From the NCBI RefSeq assembly GCF_003815715.1, contig NZ_CP033922.1, forward strand, positions 1 to 64,000: a stretch of 64,000 bases of DNA. The letters are read 5' to 3'. Below are positions 9,541-18,999 of this stretch, in pieces. The notes under the pieces were generated by a model, which was given only the letters and a program-made list of their open reading frames with translations, did no database searches and was not told the origin of the DNA. This DNA comes from Chryseobacterium sp. G0162 (GTDB lineage: Bacteria > Bacteroidota > Bacteroidia > Flavobacteriales > Weeksellaceae). Within the stretch, counting starts at the first letter, position 1; each line of letters starts with the position of its first letter. The position numbers and the translations under genes were made by a program.

Positions 9541-9643
9541 TATAGGTACTATTTTTATTAACAAAAATAATTATTCGAAAGCAAACTAAGATAGAGTGAG
9601 TTGATATGTAGATCCTTATTGATAGCAGCTAAGTTTTTTATGC

Positions 9644-10012
9644 TTATTTAATTATTTTTTCCACAGAGGTGATTATTTCATCCATGTCAAAAGGCTTGCT
9701 GATAAATTGGTTAGCACCTGCATTCAAAGCCATATCCTTCTCATTACGACTTGCAGATAGCACAATGATGGGTAATTTCTTAGTTTGCGGATCCTTTCTA
9801 ATTATATTGATAAGTTCGTGACCTGACAAAACAGGCATCCACAAATCAAGGAGAAGAAGATCTCCTTTTTCTTCTTTAAGCTTATTAAACAATAGTGTAC
9901 TGTCTATCTCCTTAAAGATCATATATCCTTGAGATTCAAGTATAATTTCAAGTACATCTAAAATACCTTGATCATCGTCACAAATAAATATTTTTTTATC
10001 CTCGTTAGCCAT
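9644..10012 (-). CDS. Single-domain response regulator paired with LOV kinase
   Basis: A 122-residue receiver: acidic pocket CDDDQ (11-15), phosphoacceptor D56 in LLDLWMP, S86 in IVLSASR and K106 in ISKPFD. It begins only 3 bases after the stop codon of the LOV histidine kinase at 10016, so the two are almost certainly co-transcribed and this is the likely cognate receiver. With no DNA-binding domain, the output must go through another protein. Confidence 0.9.
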   Translation of the reverse strand: MANEDKKIFICDDDQGILDVLEIILESQGYMIFKEIDSTLLFNKLKEEKGDLLLLDLWMPVLSGHELINIIRKDPQTKKLPIIVLSASRNEKDMALNAGANQFISKPFDMDEIITSVEKIIK

Positions 10013-10015
10013 AAA

Positions 10016-11518
10016 CTATTTTTTATATATTGGTAATGTAAAGCTAAATACAGATCCTTTTCCCAATGAAGATTCCACCCACAAGGATCCTTTATGATTA
10101 TCTATAATTTTCTTGCTTATATATAGACCTATGCCCATACCAGGATATTTTTTTTGGCTACTTCCAGCTCTGTAAAACCTTTCAAATATTTTAATTTTAT
10201 CATCGTAACTGATTCCAATACCATCATCTTTTATAGAAACCTTCGCGAAGTTTGATACTTGCGATACTGTGATATTGATACTCTGTGACTTTGGAGAATA
10301 TTTAACTGCATTAGACAAAATATTATTTACTACTTGTATAATTTGAGACTCATCTGCATATACTATAGGCCCTATAGTATTAATCCTCATTATTATTTCT
10401 TGGCTGCTGTTAGTCATTTTAAAATTTTCGATACAGCTTTCAACAATATGTAAAAGATCAACAGGTTCCAAGTGCGATTCAATATGGCCGGATTGAATTT
10501 TTGAAGTGTCCAAAAGATCCGAAATCAGATTATTTAATCTTTCTACGTGAACTCCGATTTTATTTACAGTAGAAAAGTACTTATCATTGGAATCATCTTT
10601 AGAAAATCGTTGTAAAATTTGAACAAGTCCTTTGATAGTTGTTAATGGTGTTTTTAATTCATGACTTGCGATTGATAGAAAATCATCTTTACGTTTTTCA
10701 ATCTCCTTACGCTCCGTAGCATCTTCAATAGCGAGTAAAATTCTATCCTTGTACTGACCTTCAAATTCTATTCTATATGCATTGAGTACCATTGTTTTCC
10801 TTCCTATATTAGGAAATTCATGCTCAACTTCGAAATCGACAATAGGATTATTTGTAGGAAGAATTTTTACAAGCATAGTATGCAGCATTTCGATATCCCA
10901 CTGATGATTACCCAGCTCATAAAGTATTTTACCAATAGTGTCTTCAGAAGAAACTTTAAAGGTTTTGAGAAAATGATTGTTAGCACTTAGTACTTTAAAA
11001 TCACCGTCAAGAACGAGCAAACTTTCCCTAACAGTCTGAATTATACTTGATAAAAACATCTCTTTTTCAATCAACTCCTTAGTATTTTCCTGAACCTTTT
11101 TCTCAACAGAGGCTTTCTCTTCTCTTAATTCATGTTCAATTTCTTTTTGTAATGTAATATCATTCTGAACACCAATAAAATGTGTAGTTTTTCCGTCATG
11201 ATCTATGACAGGAGATATAAACAACTCATTCCAAAAAAGCTCGCCATTTTTTTTATAATTCCTGATGACCGTCCTTACATCTTTGTTAAGTTTAATTCCT
11301 TTTTTAATTTCCTCCTGAGCTATCTGAAACTTATCATCACGCTGCAAAAATCTACAATTATGCCCAATAATTTCATCTCGGCTATATCCAGTAATGATTT
11401 CAAATGCTTTATTACAATAAATTATCGGATTATCCTCAAGGCTGTTATCTGTAATAACAATGCCTGAATTTGATGAGTTAAGAGCTTGTAAATATAATTT
11501 TAGATCAGCATTATACAT
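10016..11518 (-). CDS. LOV-domain (blue-light) sensor histidine kinase
   Basis: A 500-residue soluble kinase with no membrane segments. Residues 10-122 form a LOV-type PAS domain with the flavin-adduct signature GHNCRFLQ (52-59, reactive Cys55), the flavin-contacting asparagines N87 (RNYKKNG) and N97 (FWNEL), and Q118 in FIGVQND. A coiled coil, a second PAS (about 155-270), a HisKA domain with H286 in SHELKTPL and an HATPase domain with N, G1 (DDGIGIS) and G2 (GMGIGLYI) boxes follow. All residues normally needed for the photocycle and for autophosphorylation are present. It is coupled 3 bp upstream of a single-domain response regulator. Confidence 0.9.
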   Translation of the reverse strand: MYNADLKLYLQALNSSNSGIVITDNSLEDNPIIYCNKAFEIITGYSRDEIIGHNCRFLQRDDKFQIAQEEIKKGIKLNKDVRTVIRNYKKNGELFWNELFISPVIDHDGKTTHFIGVQNDITLQKEIEHELREEKASVEKKVQENTKELIEKEMFLSSIIQTVRESLLVLDGDFKVLSANNHFLKTFKVSSEDTIGKILYELGNHQWDIEMLHTMLVKILPTNNPIVDFEVEHEFPNIGRKTMVLNAYRIEFEGQYKDRILLAIEDATERKEIEKRKDDFLSIASHELKTPLTTIKGLVQILQRFSKDDSNDKYFSTVNKIGVHVERLNNLISDLLDTSKIQSGHIESHLEPVDLLHIVESCIENFKMTNSSQEIIMRINTIGPIVYADESQIIQVVNNILSNAVKYSPKSQSINITVSQVSNFAKVSIKDDGIGISYDDKIKIFERFYRAGSSQKKYPGMGIGLYISKKIIDNHKGSLWVESSLGKGSVFSFTLPIYKK

Positions 11519-11802
11519 GTAATAATTTTTTGTAAACTATACCAAATACGTGCCTTCTTTGATACTATTGTGGTATCTTTTGATTTTATTATGAATGAAT
11601 TAGAATAATTATAGTCTGATATCTATCAATTTGACAATTATAAAATACTATCAGATAATAAGTTAAAAAATTACTGATAAATTATTTACATTAAATTGTA
11701 ATTTAAAAAATATAGAATATTTATATACTAAATTTTAGAGATTTTATTATATATAAGAGTAAAGATTCTAAATTATGGAATAATTTTATCACCAAATATC
11801 AT

Positions 11803-13803
11803 TTATTTAGGAATAGTAAACCAAAATGTGCTTCCTATACCAATTTGACTTTCAACACCTATTTTTCCTAAATGTTTATTTATAATCTCTGAACAGATGT
11901 ACAATCCCAGACCCAATCCTGAATACGATTTACCAACGTACTCTGCACGGTAATATCTATCGAAAAGATGAGGTAGTATAGATTCTGCAATGCCTGCTCC
12001 AAAATCTTGTACAGAAACTTTGATGTGATCTTCGGTTGAATCTATTGATATAAGAATTTCTTTAGAATCACTTGCATATTTCACTGCATTATTAACAAGA
12101 TTGACAACAACCTGCTCTATCCTATGTTCATCGGCATACACTTGAGTTAATGGGTTACCTATTATAATCAGCTGATATTTATTTTCCAGTCTAATATGGT
12201 GACAACTATTCTTAAGCATATCATAAAGATTAAAATAACCATACTCCAACATTAGTTGATCGTTCCCTAATCTACTCATATTAAGTAAATCATCAATAAG
12301 GACATGCATTTTATCAATACCTCTGTCAGCTTGCTCAATAAGCCTTATGTGAACGTCTGAATATGGTCTGTCTTTAATTCTATTTAGAAGTTGTATTGAA
12401 CCCTTTACAGCTGTCAAAGGAGTTTTAAGCTCATGGCTCGCTACACTTAAAAAGTCGTCCTTTTGTTGCTCCAGCAGCTTTTTTTCTGTAATATCTACTG
12501 TCATTCCTACCATCCTATCCGCTACTCCGCTCTTATCGTATCTCGGTCTTCCGCTTGCTTGAATCCAATGAATTGATTCATCGCGCCATTTTACAGGATA
12601 TTCTGCCTTATAAATACCATTGGTCCTTATAGCTTCCTGAACCATATTTTTAATCGTATCCCTATATTCTGGAAGAATTGCCTCAAAAAGATTTTTATAA
12701 TTAAATTCTTCTTCCGGTCTATATCCATAATTACGTTTAAACTGATCATTACTTTCCATTTCTCCGGTGGAGAGAGTTACCTCTGTTGACCCAAGCTTAC
12801 TTGCATCTAATGCTATTTCAAGTCTTGTTTTAATTTCTACCATGGATTCACGAGATTTTACCTGCTCTGTCACATCACTAGCTACAATAAGTATGGATTT
12901 GCTCTGGTTATTTTCATCAAAAATTGGCTGATATGTAAAGTTGAGATATTTTTCTACCAGTAATCCATTTTCTTCAATTAAAGCTTTACTTTCTTTTCCG
13001 AAATAAGGTTCGCCTGTTTTATAAACGTCTTTTAGAATATTAATAAAATTTTGTCCATCCAATTCAGGTAATGCTTCAATCAAAGGTAATCCTAATACAG
13101 ACCTGTCTTTTTTCCATATCTGAAGTACCATATCATTTACAATATCAATTGTAAACTCATCTCCAATTAGTGATGCCATTGCAACAGGTGCTTTCTCCAC
13201 TAAAGTTTTGAACCGTTTCTCATTCTCTGCCAGTGTATGATATGTTATTAATAATTTTTCTCTTGTCTGTAACAAATCATTGTGAGTATTGAACAGCTCT
13301 TCATGCTTCAAACTTAAATCTTCATTTGTTGTCAAATATTCCTCATTGAGTGTAGCAAGTTCATCAATTAGTTTTTTTTCGGCTATTGATTTTTCTTCTA
13401 CCATTTTTAAAGCCTGATATCTCTCAGTTACTTCAAATGCAGTATGAAGAATATATTCAGTTTCATCCGCATCATTTAAAATAGCTTTGTATTCGAAGTC
13501 AAAATAAAACTTCTGAAGTATACCATCTTTATTTAAAAATGCAGGATAATTCTTTGCAGTAAAAGTTTCTCCAGAATTCCAAACCTTTTTTAGCATATCA
13601 ATAAAAGGTTGATCTTCCAATTCAGGAATAGCATCCAGCATCGTTTTACCTATAACAGATTTATCTTTTCCCCAGAATTTAATCATCGCCTCATTCGCAC
13701 TGACAATGTTAATATCTTCTCCCTGATAAACAGCCGTGGCATTAGGAGAATAAAATAATAACGATAATAATTTTTCAGGTTGGATCAATTGTGGAGAGTT
13801 CAT
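11803..13803 (-). CDS. Triple-PAS sensor histidine kinase
   Basis: A 666-residue kinase without membrane segments. Two related PAS domains at about 10-130 and 195-315 share the pattern IWKKDRSVLG...ALPELDGQNFI...TGE, which suggests internal duplication; a helical coiled coil (130-195) separates them. A third, PAS3-type domain with PAC motif lies at 325-440. HisKA has H457 in SVASHELKTPL; the HATPase has QDFGAGI and SGLGLGLYI. No LOV cysteine motif is present. It lies 284 bp upstream of the LOV kinase on the same strand but is too distant to be firmly placed in its operon. The signal is unknown. Confidence 0.88.
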   Translation of the reverse strand: MNSPQLIQPEKLLSLLFYSPNATAVYQGEDINIVSANEAMIKFWGKDKSVIGKTMLDAIPELEDQPFIDMLKKVWNSGETFTAKNYPAFLNKDGILQKFYFDFEYKAILNDADETEYILHTAFEVTERYQALKMVEEKSIAEKKLIDELATLNEEYLTTNEDLSLKHEELFNTHNDLLQTREKLLITYHTLAENEKRFKTLVEKAPVAMASLIGDEFTIDIVNDMVLQIWKKDRSVLGLPLIEALPELDGQNFINILKDVYKTGEPYFGKESKALIEENGLLVEKYLNFTYQPIFDENNQSKSILIVASDVTEQVKSRESMVEIKTRLEIALDASKLGSTEVTLSTGEMESNDQFKRNYGYRPEEEFNYKNLFEAILPEYRDTIKNMVQEAIRTNGIYKAEYPVKWRDESIHWIQASGRPRYDKSGVADRMVGMTVDITEKKLLEQQKDDFLSVASHELKTPLTAVKGSIQLLNRIKDRPYSDVHIRLIEQADRGIDKMHVLIDDLLNMSRLGNDQLMLEYGYFNLYDMLKNSCHHIRLENKYQLIIIGNPLTQVYADEHRIEQVVVNLVNNAVKYASDSKEILISIDSTEDHIKVSVQDFGAGIAESILPHLFDRYYRAEYVGKSYSGLGLGLYICSEIINKHLGKIGVESQIGIGSTFWFTIPK

Positions 13804-14424
13804 AATTCTTTTTAATTAATCAAAGATAGATATTAAAAAGACATACTGAATACGGCACTAATCAAATGCCATGCTTTTATTTATTTTAATAGAATTTCAA
13901 TAGTTTAAAAATAGCTAAATATTAAAGTAAGCCATAATCTTGGAAGGGTGTTTATTTTGATTATAAACCACCAGTAAGTACTAAAGAGAAGACTTAATAT
14001 AATTTAACAGGATCATAAATTAATATTTTTTTATTAGTACAATTGTGATTTTTTCCTGGATATTTTGATTCAAAAAAAGTCCGAAAATAAATTTCCAGAC
14101 TATATTCATAAGCTTCACCCCAATTCAGATTCATTTTAAAGATATCATTACTACAGAATATTTTGAACAATTAAAAGATTGCTATTTTAAAAAGAATCAT
14201 AATTATTAAAAGATGGGACTTTTTGAGCAATATTTACCTAAAACCTGTTATTGTTCCCATAAATTAATAACTTACACATCATCCATATATTTATTATAAG
14301 CGTTACTGAAGCTTATTTAATTTGCTTTATTTTTATCTAAAACAAAATCCTTTTATAGTCTACTCTATAATGTTAAACGATTTTATAATATGGATTCAAT
14401 TATTGTTTTTAAACAAAGCTTTTA
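13804..14424. other. Long AT-rich intergenic stretch
   Basis: About 620 bp between the PAS kinase start and the end of the next minus-strand gene. I see no convincing reading frame, RNA gene or strong terminator hairpin in it. It may hold the promoter of the kinase. Confidence 0.4.
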
Positions 14425-14991
14425 TTAAGACCACGGCACCGATTGAAATGTTCCCTGAATCCAAGTAGCATTTGTAGTTGCTGTTATATTTGCATGATTA
14501 CCATCGCTATTGTAGACAATATTAAAAGTATAAGTAAATGAACCACTAGAAACCGTAAAATTAGTTGGACTATTTACTGTAATATTAAAAGTCGACGGAG
14601 TTTTATCAATAACTGTAATACTCTGATTTTTATCAATAAAGAGTGAGAATGTAAAATCAATAGCTGACTCAGAAACTCTTCCTACAAATGTTAATCTACC
14701 TCCCTTTCCTCCCAATAATATATTATTCCAAGTATTATTAGGATTTGACCTCACATACAATCCTGAAGAAAAAATAAGATCTTCTATTGAAATACGTTTC
14801 AATGTGCCATCAGTCTCTGCCATAATTATTCGAGTATCATACGATGTGGATGTTGGAGTATCTAAGGTTCTTATTCTGGAAGAACCATTAACATCTAATG
14901 TCTGTGTTGGATCGTTTGTATAAATCCCAACTTGTGCAAATAATAAACTAAAATTTAAAAGGATAAAACTAAAAGCTAGTGTTGTCTTCAT
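14425..14991 (-). CDS. Exported protein of unknown function
   Basis: A 188-residue protein with a clear signal peptide (KTTLAFSFILLNFSLLFAQ) followed by VGIYTNDPTQTLDVNGSSRIR. That opening is typical of flavobacterial cell-surface proteins whose mature part begins with a short phage-tail-like VGI..TxPxxTLDVNG motif. The rest is Thr/Ser/Asn-rich beta sequence without a recognised catalytic motif and without a type IX sorting tail. It stands alone between two noncoding stretches. Confidence 0.75.
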   Translation of the reverse strand: MKTTLAFSFILLNFSLLFAQVGIYTNDPTQTLDVNGSSRIRTLDTPTSTSYDTRIIMAETDGTLKRISIEDLIFSSGLYVRSNPNNTWNNILLGGKGGRLTFVGRVSESAIDFTFSLFIDKNQSITVIDKTPSTFNITVNSPTNFTVSSGSFTYTFNIVYNSDGNHANITATTNATWIQGTFQSVPWS

Positions 14992-15311
14992 TTTTTTTTT
15001 TCAAATATAATAAATAATATAAGTAATTGATCCATAAACATTATAAAATTCACATTTAAATGATTTATAATAAAAAATAAATTTATTTATATAATTTTAC
15101 GCTCTTACAGCATAAGTTTTTGAGCATTATTGGTCTAATAATTAATTTTAGTACAAACGAATATAGCAGTAATTAGAAGCATATAATTAAACGGAAATTT
15201 TATATTGAAATTAGCAACTCTAGAATTAGATGTTGAAAAAACTATAAGGCTTCATTCCCAGATATTAAAAAAAATTAATTTCAGCCTCATTTCATTTTAA
15301 TAAGGCCATAA

Positions 15312-15319
15312 TACATTTG
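15312..15319 (+). promoter_or_regulatory. TAnnTTTG -7 box for the FPPHL-repeat genes
   Basis: TACATTTG is an exact TAnnTTTG match, 41 bases before the start codon at 15361. The rest of the gap 14992-15360 is AT-rich and otherwise featureless. Confidence 0.5.
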
Positions 15320-15360
15320 TCATAGAAAATCGAACAGGTGTATAATTTAAATTTAAAGAA

Positions 15361-16056
15361 ATGAAAAACAATGCTTTAACCTCAGGTAAAAAAATAGCAG
15401 TTACTCTATTTTTAATGACTGCAATAGTATCAAATGCCCAAATTCCGGTTCATCCATTAGAACCACAGCCAGGAATGGAAAGACCAAAACCTGAAGCACT
15501 GAAAGAAATCACCACGGTAAAAGGAACAGTTTCTAAAATGGCTGTTAATGATGATTTTATCTATGATGGATTCTATCTTACAGGCAATTGAGAATCTGTT
15601 TTGGTGAAATTTCCTCCTCATTTAGGAAGCCAGATCACGACATTGGCAAAACAGGGTAGCAACGTAAGTGTAAAAGCTGTTGCTGACATTGCTCCCAATG
15701 GTGAAAAATCTTTCCGATTAAACAGCATTACCGCTAACGGAAAAACAATTGAAGACATACCTCCAACTGCATTACCAAGTCCTCACGAGGAAGTTTCCGT
15801 AAGTGAAAGCGGAACTATTACACAGCTTCAGAAAAATAAAGAAGGGGATGCTATTGTGGGACTTTTTATTGGAAATACTATTGTAAAAATACCACCACAT
15901 ATCTACCAACAATTGGGACAATCTCTGGTAAACGGCGTAAAAATTTATTTCACAGGCTTTAAAAAGCTAGAAAACTCCGGTGAAGTGGCTGAGAAAAAAT
16001 ATAATATTGTCCGTGCCAGAACTATTAGTGTGAATGGCAAAGAGTATTCACTTTAA
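15361..16056 (+). pseudogene. Exported FPPHL-repeat protein, interrupted by in-frame TGA
   Basis: The first 76 codons (signal peptide KIAVTLFLMTAIVSNAQ) and the part from 15592 to 16056 are in one frame, separated only by TGA at 15589-15591 (reading ...LTGN-stop-ESVLVKFPPHLG). Restored, it would be a periplasmic protein of about 231 residues with two repeats of roughly 85-100 residues. Each runs from a GTV/GTI strand through a PPH[LI] motif (KFPPHLG, KIPPHIY) to an SITANGK/TISVNGK strand, suggestive of a small beta barrel. It is paralogous to the downstream lipoprotein at 16127. I do not recognise the family. Real nonsense mutation and sequence error are both possible; there is no sign of selenocysteine context. 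Confidence 0.75.
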
Positions 16057-16126
16057 ATATACCTTAAGAACAATGGAAACTTGGGCAGATTTTAGTAATT
16101 TGCCTAGGTTTTTGATTATAAAAACA

Positions 16127-16789
16127 ATGATTTTCAAACGTAGAACATATTCACTATTAAAAATAATTTTTATTTTTTCTCTGGTTTCCATCTTTTCCAG
16201 GTGCGAAAAGAAACTTCCTGTTCCTCCTCATTTACATCAGGAAATTAAAGAAACGGTTTGGCTGAATGGTACAGTAAAAGCCTATGAAACGAATCCGGAA
16301 GGTGATATTGATAAAATTATTTTGAATCAGAAGAAAAAAGACATTGCCATACATTTCCCTCCGCATCTTGCAAAATATATTCTTGAGATAGCAAAAAAGA
16401 ATCATGCGATTCAAATTAAAGCAGTATCACGATCCGATATTTATGAATTGATTTCTATATCATCGGAAGATGGAAAAAGTTCTTTTGATGCCGGAAAAAT
16501 ACTGCCCCCAAAACCCAGTCAGGGAAAAAAAATAATTATCAAAGGTAAGGTTTCCGGCTTCATAAAAAATCGGGAAAATGACATCACGGGATTTATAATT
16601 AATCAGAAAACAATAATGCTGAATCCAGAGCAACGCAGTACATTAGTACCATTATTGATGAAAGCTCATCAGGTGGAAGCAAGTGTGCTGGAACGAAATA
16701 TGAAAGAAGGAACGGTCAATACAATGAAGTTTCCTCCAGTACGGATGACGGAAATCAAAATAGACAGCATTATTTACAAAATACGTTGA
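16127..16789 (+). CDS. Lipoprotein of the FPPHL-repeat family (unrecognised)
   Basis: The longest frame begins at 16034, but the ATG at 16127 gives a proper lipoprotein signal (YSLLKIIFIFSLVSIFSRC, then EKK), so it is preferred; the protein is then 220 residues. Two repeats parallel those of the upstream pseudogene: NGTVKAYETNPEGDID...IHFPPHLAKYILEIAKK and KGKVSGFIKNRENDITG...MLNPEQRSTL, the second having lost the PPH motif. The gene ends 2 bp before the ATG of the response regulator, so these proteins and the two-component system look like one operon. The function is unknown; a sensory or envelope-stress role is inference. Confidence 0.78.
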   Translation: MIFKRRTYSLLKIIFIFSLVSIFSRCEKKLPVPPHLHQEIKETVWLNGTVKAYETNPEGDIDKIILNQKKKDIAIHFPPHLAKYILEIAKKNHAIQIKAVSRSDIYELISISSEDGKSSFDAGKILPPKPSQGKKIIIKGKVSGFIKNRENDITGFIINQKTIMLNPEQRSTLVPLLMKAHQVEASVLERNMKEGTVNTMKFPPVRMTEIKIDSIIYKIR

Positions 16790-16791
16790 TT

Positions 16792-17472
16792 ATGAGAATA
16801 CTAATAGTGGAGGATGAGAAAAAACTTGCAGGATTTATCCATCAGGGGCTTTCTCAAGCGGGCTATATTACTGAGGTTTGCTACGACGGTTCGGAAGCTT
16901 TGGATATGGCAATAAAAAATGAATTTGATATGATTCTTCTCGACCTTATGCTTCCAGGAATCAATGGATTTGATTTTCTAAAAAATATCAGGACTTTTGG
17001 TGCAGAAACACCTGTGATTATTATCAGCGCCATAGCAGATTCCAAACAAGTTGTACAGGGACTTGATCTCGGTGCAGTTGATTACATCAGAAAACCATTT
17101 GAATGGGATGAGCTGCTGGCAAGAATCAGAACAGCAAGCCGGTTTTCTACTAAATCCGGGCAGCAAAAAATCAAAATAGATGATTTGGAAATTGACATTC
17201 CCGCAAGGAAGGTGAAAAGAAGCCATTCCGAAATAGAGCTCACTTCAAAGGAATTCATTCTACTGGAGTACTTGGCCAGAAATGCGAATCTCGTCCTTAC
17301 AAAAAACCAGCTTCTGGAAAATGCATGGAATATGAACTTTGACCCGGAAAGTAATATTGTGGAAGTTTATATGCACCAGCTGAGAAAAAAAATTGATAAG
17401 GGATTTGACAATCAGTTAATCAAAACGGTCATTGGAGCCGGATATATGTTAAAAGGCAATAAACAATACTGA
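16792..17472 (+). CDS. OmpR-family response regulator
   Basis: Read from the ATG at 16792 (a TTG two codons upstream is less likely). The receiver has acidic residues VEDEKK (6-11), phosphoacceptor D51 (LLDLMLPG) and K101 (YIRKPFEW); a winged-helix output domain occupies about 130-224 (SHSEIELTSKEFILLEYLARN, YMHQLRKKID, TVIGAGYML). Its stop codon overlaps the kinase start (TGATG), so the pair is translationally coupled. It lies 2 bp behind the FPPHL lipoprotein gene and probably controls that operon. Confidence 0.93.
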   Translation: MRILIVEDEKKLAGFIHQGLSQAGYITEVCYDGSEALDMAIKNEFDMILLDLMLPGINGFDFLKNIRTFGAETPVIIISAIADSKQVVQGLDLGAVDYIRKPFEWDELLARIRTASRFSTKSGQQKIKIDDLEIDIPARKVKRSHSEIELTSKEFILLEYLARNANLVLTKNQLLENAWNMNFDPESNIVEVYMHQLRKKIDKGFDNQLIKTVIGAGYMLKGNKQY

Positions 17473-18773
17473 TGCAGGGTAAAACTATTTCCAGATTTTA
17501 TCAAAGTCTCAGGTTTCGTTTTGGGCTTTTATTCAACTCATTGCTTTTTCTTTGCGTCAGTGTTATTGTGTATTCACTTTATAAAAACGCAAAGACAGAA
17601 TTAGATAAAAGTTTCTCCCTTCAGCTAACCTCATCTGCCAATAACATCCTGGAAAAGACGGACATAGATCCGATAGCAATACCAATTCCGAAAAAAGGAG
17701 AATTTTTCAGGATCATCTACGATAATAATGCCAGAAAAACTCGGATTTTTGATAATCTTCCAAATGATGTTTCCGATAAAAAAAAATGGAGTATGATCTC
17801 TGTGAAAAAGTATCCTGAAAACGGAGGAATTATTTCTGTAGATCTAGCACTATCCGCAGACCACTACTATTCTGGTATCCAGAAACTTAAAAGGCTTCTT
17901 TATATTTATCTTCCAATCGCATTTTTAGTGGCATTTTTGGGAGGCTATCTTCTTTCGTGGTTTTTCCTGAGACCGTTGAGAAGGATTGTCAGTAATGCAA
18001 ATAGAGTTGATCTGGAACATATCACATTACTTAATGAACCAAACGCCAAAGACGAATTTTATCATCTTACAGATGCGCTGAACAGAATGCTCATGCGAAT
18101 CGATGAACAGGCAAAACAGCAGACTGCTTTTTTTACAATGGCATCACATGAGCTAAGAACGCCCATCAGCAATATGCTCACGGAATTACAGATTTTCAAA
18201 CATGGTTCGCTGGATGAAGATACAAAGCAACTGCTTGATAATCAGGAACAGGAAGTAAATAGAATGAAAGACCTGGTCAATAATTTCCTGTGGATGAGTA
18301 AGATAGAATCAGGAAATATTTACAGCAATACATCAGAAATAAACTTGGCAGATCTGGTTTTGGAATTTACGGAAGTTTTAGGTAAGCACCTGTCTGTCAG
18401 GAATCAGAGATTTAAAATTGATTTTCAGCCTTTGGATGGACAATTCACGTTCATTGCTGACATAAATCAGGTTGAGGTTATCATAAATAATCTTATTTCT
18501 AACGCTATAAAGTACGGTAAGCATGATTCCATCATCAGTATCACTATTTCTCAAAATATAAAGATCTGCTTTGAGGTTTCTAATTTAACTTATCACACCA
18601 TAGAAAATCCTGAGGATCTTAAAGTTCAGTTTCTTCGTGATCCTTTTCATAAAGAAGGTTTTGGATTGGGTCTTTGGATCTCCGATATACTAAGTAAAAA
18701 AAATAATGCTAAACTGACGCTCAATGCTTTCGATAAAAGTTTTTATGCAAAGATTGAATTTGATAAACCCTAA
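17472..18773 (+). CDS. Membrane sensor histidine kinase with degenerate ATP lid
   Basis: A 433-residue kinase with two membrane helices (about 17-35 and 143-166) flanking a roughly 105-residue periplasmic sensor, then HAMP, HisKA (H226 in ASHELRTPI) and HATPase. The N box (NNLISNAIKYG) and G2 box (GFGLGLWI) are intact. The usual G1 motif DxGxGI is replaced by SNLTYHTIE, somewhat as in CusS-like kinases where the Asp becomes Asn, but here without glycines. It is coupled to the upstream regulator. The signal is unknown; the adjacent exported repeat proteins are candidate modulators. Confidence 0.88.
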   Translation: MQGKTISRFYQSLRFRFGLLFNSLLFLCVSVIVYSLYKNAKTELDKSFSLQLTSSANNILEKTDIDPIAIPIPKKGEFFRIIYDNNARKTRIFDNLPNDVSDKKKWSMISVKKYPENGGIISVDLALSADHYYSGIQKLKRLLYIYLPIAFLVAFLGGYLLSWFFLRPLRRIVSNANRVDLEHITLLNEPNAKDEFYHLTDALNRMLMRIDEQAKQQTAFFTMASHELRTPISNMLTELQIFKHGSLDEDTKQLLDNQEQEVNRMKDLVNNFLWMSKIESGNIYSNTSEINLADLVLEFTEVLGKHLSVRNQRFKIDFQPLDGQFTFIADINQVEVIINNLISNAIKYGKHDSIISITISQNIKICFEVSNLTYHTIENPEDLKVQFLRDPFHKEGFGLGLWISDILSKKNNAKLTLNAFDKSFYAKIEFDKP

Positions 18774-18790
18774 AGATTAAATTTACAAAA

Positions 18791-18916
18791 TTATGTTGAT
18801 TTATTTTTCAGTTTATTGTATAGGTCTTCAGTAATTATATCATACTCTACCATTTCAGGAAAAAAGTCTGGAAAAAAGAAATCTAAATTTTCGATTATAC
18901 ATTCTTTATTTATCAT
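18791..18916 (-). CDS. Possible 41-residue small protein
   Basis: A short frame too small for usual gene calling: MINKECIIENLDFFFPDFFP...EDLYNKLKNKST. It fills the gap between the kinase and the MFS gene, has a sensible acidic/aromatic composition and no overlap with another gene. I recognise no family; it may be chance. Confidence 0.3.
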   Translation of the reverse strand: MINKECIIENLDFFFPDFFPEMVEYDIITEDLYNKLKNKST

Positions 18917-18999
18917 AAATTTATTTATCAATTATAGTAGTACTATTATCAAAAAATAATCGAATTTAAAAGATTAAAAATTTATTAAACAAGTTTGTT

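Noticed and set aside
15589-15591. TGA as selenocysteine or reassigned stop codon
   Set aside because: No SECIS-like hairpin was recognised, TGA ends many normal genes here, and other interrupted genes carry TAA or TAG, so nonsense mutation or error is simpler.
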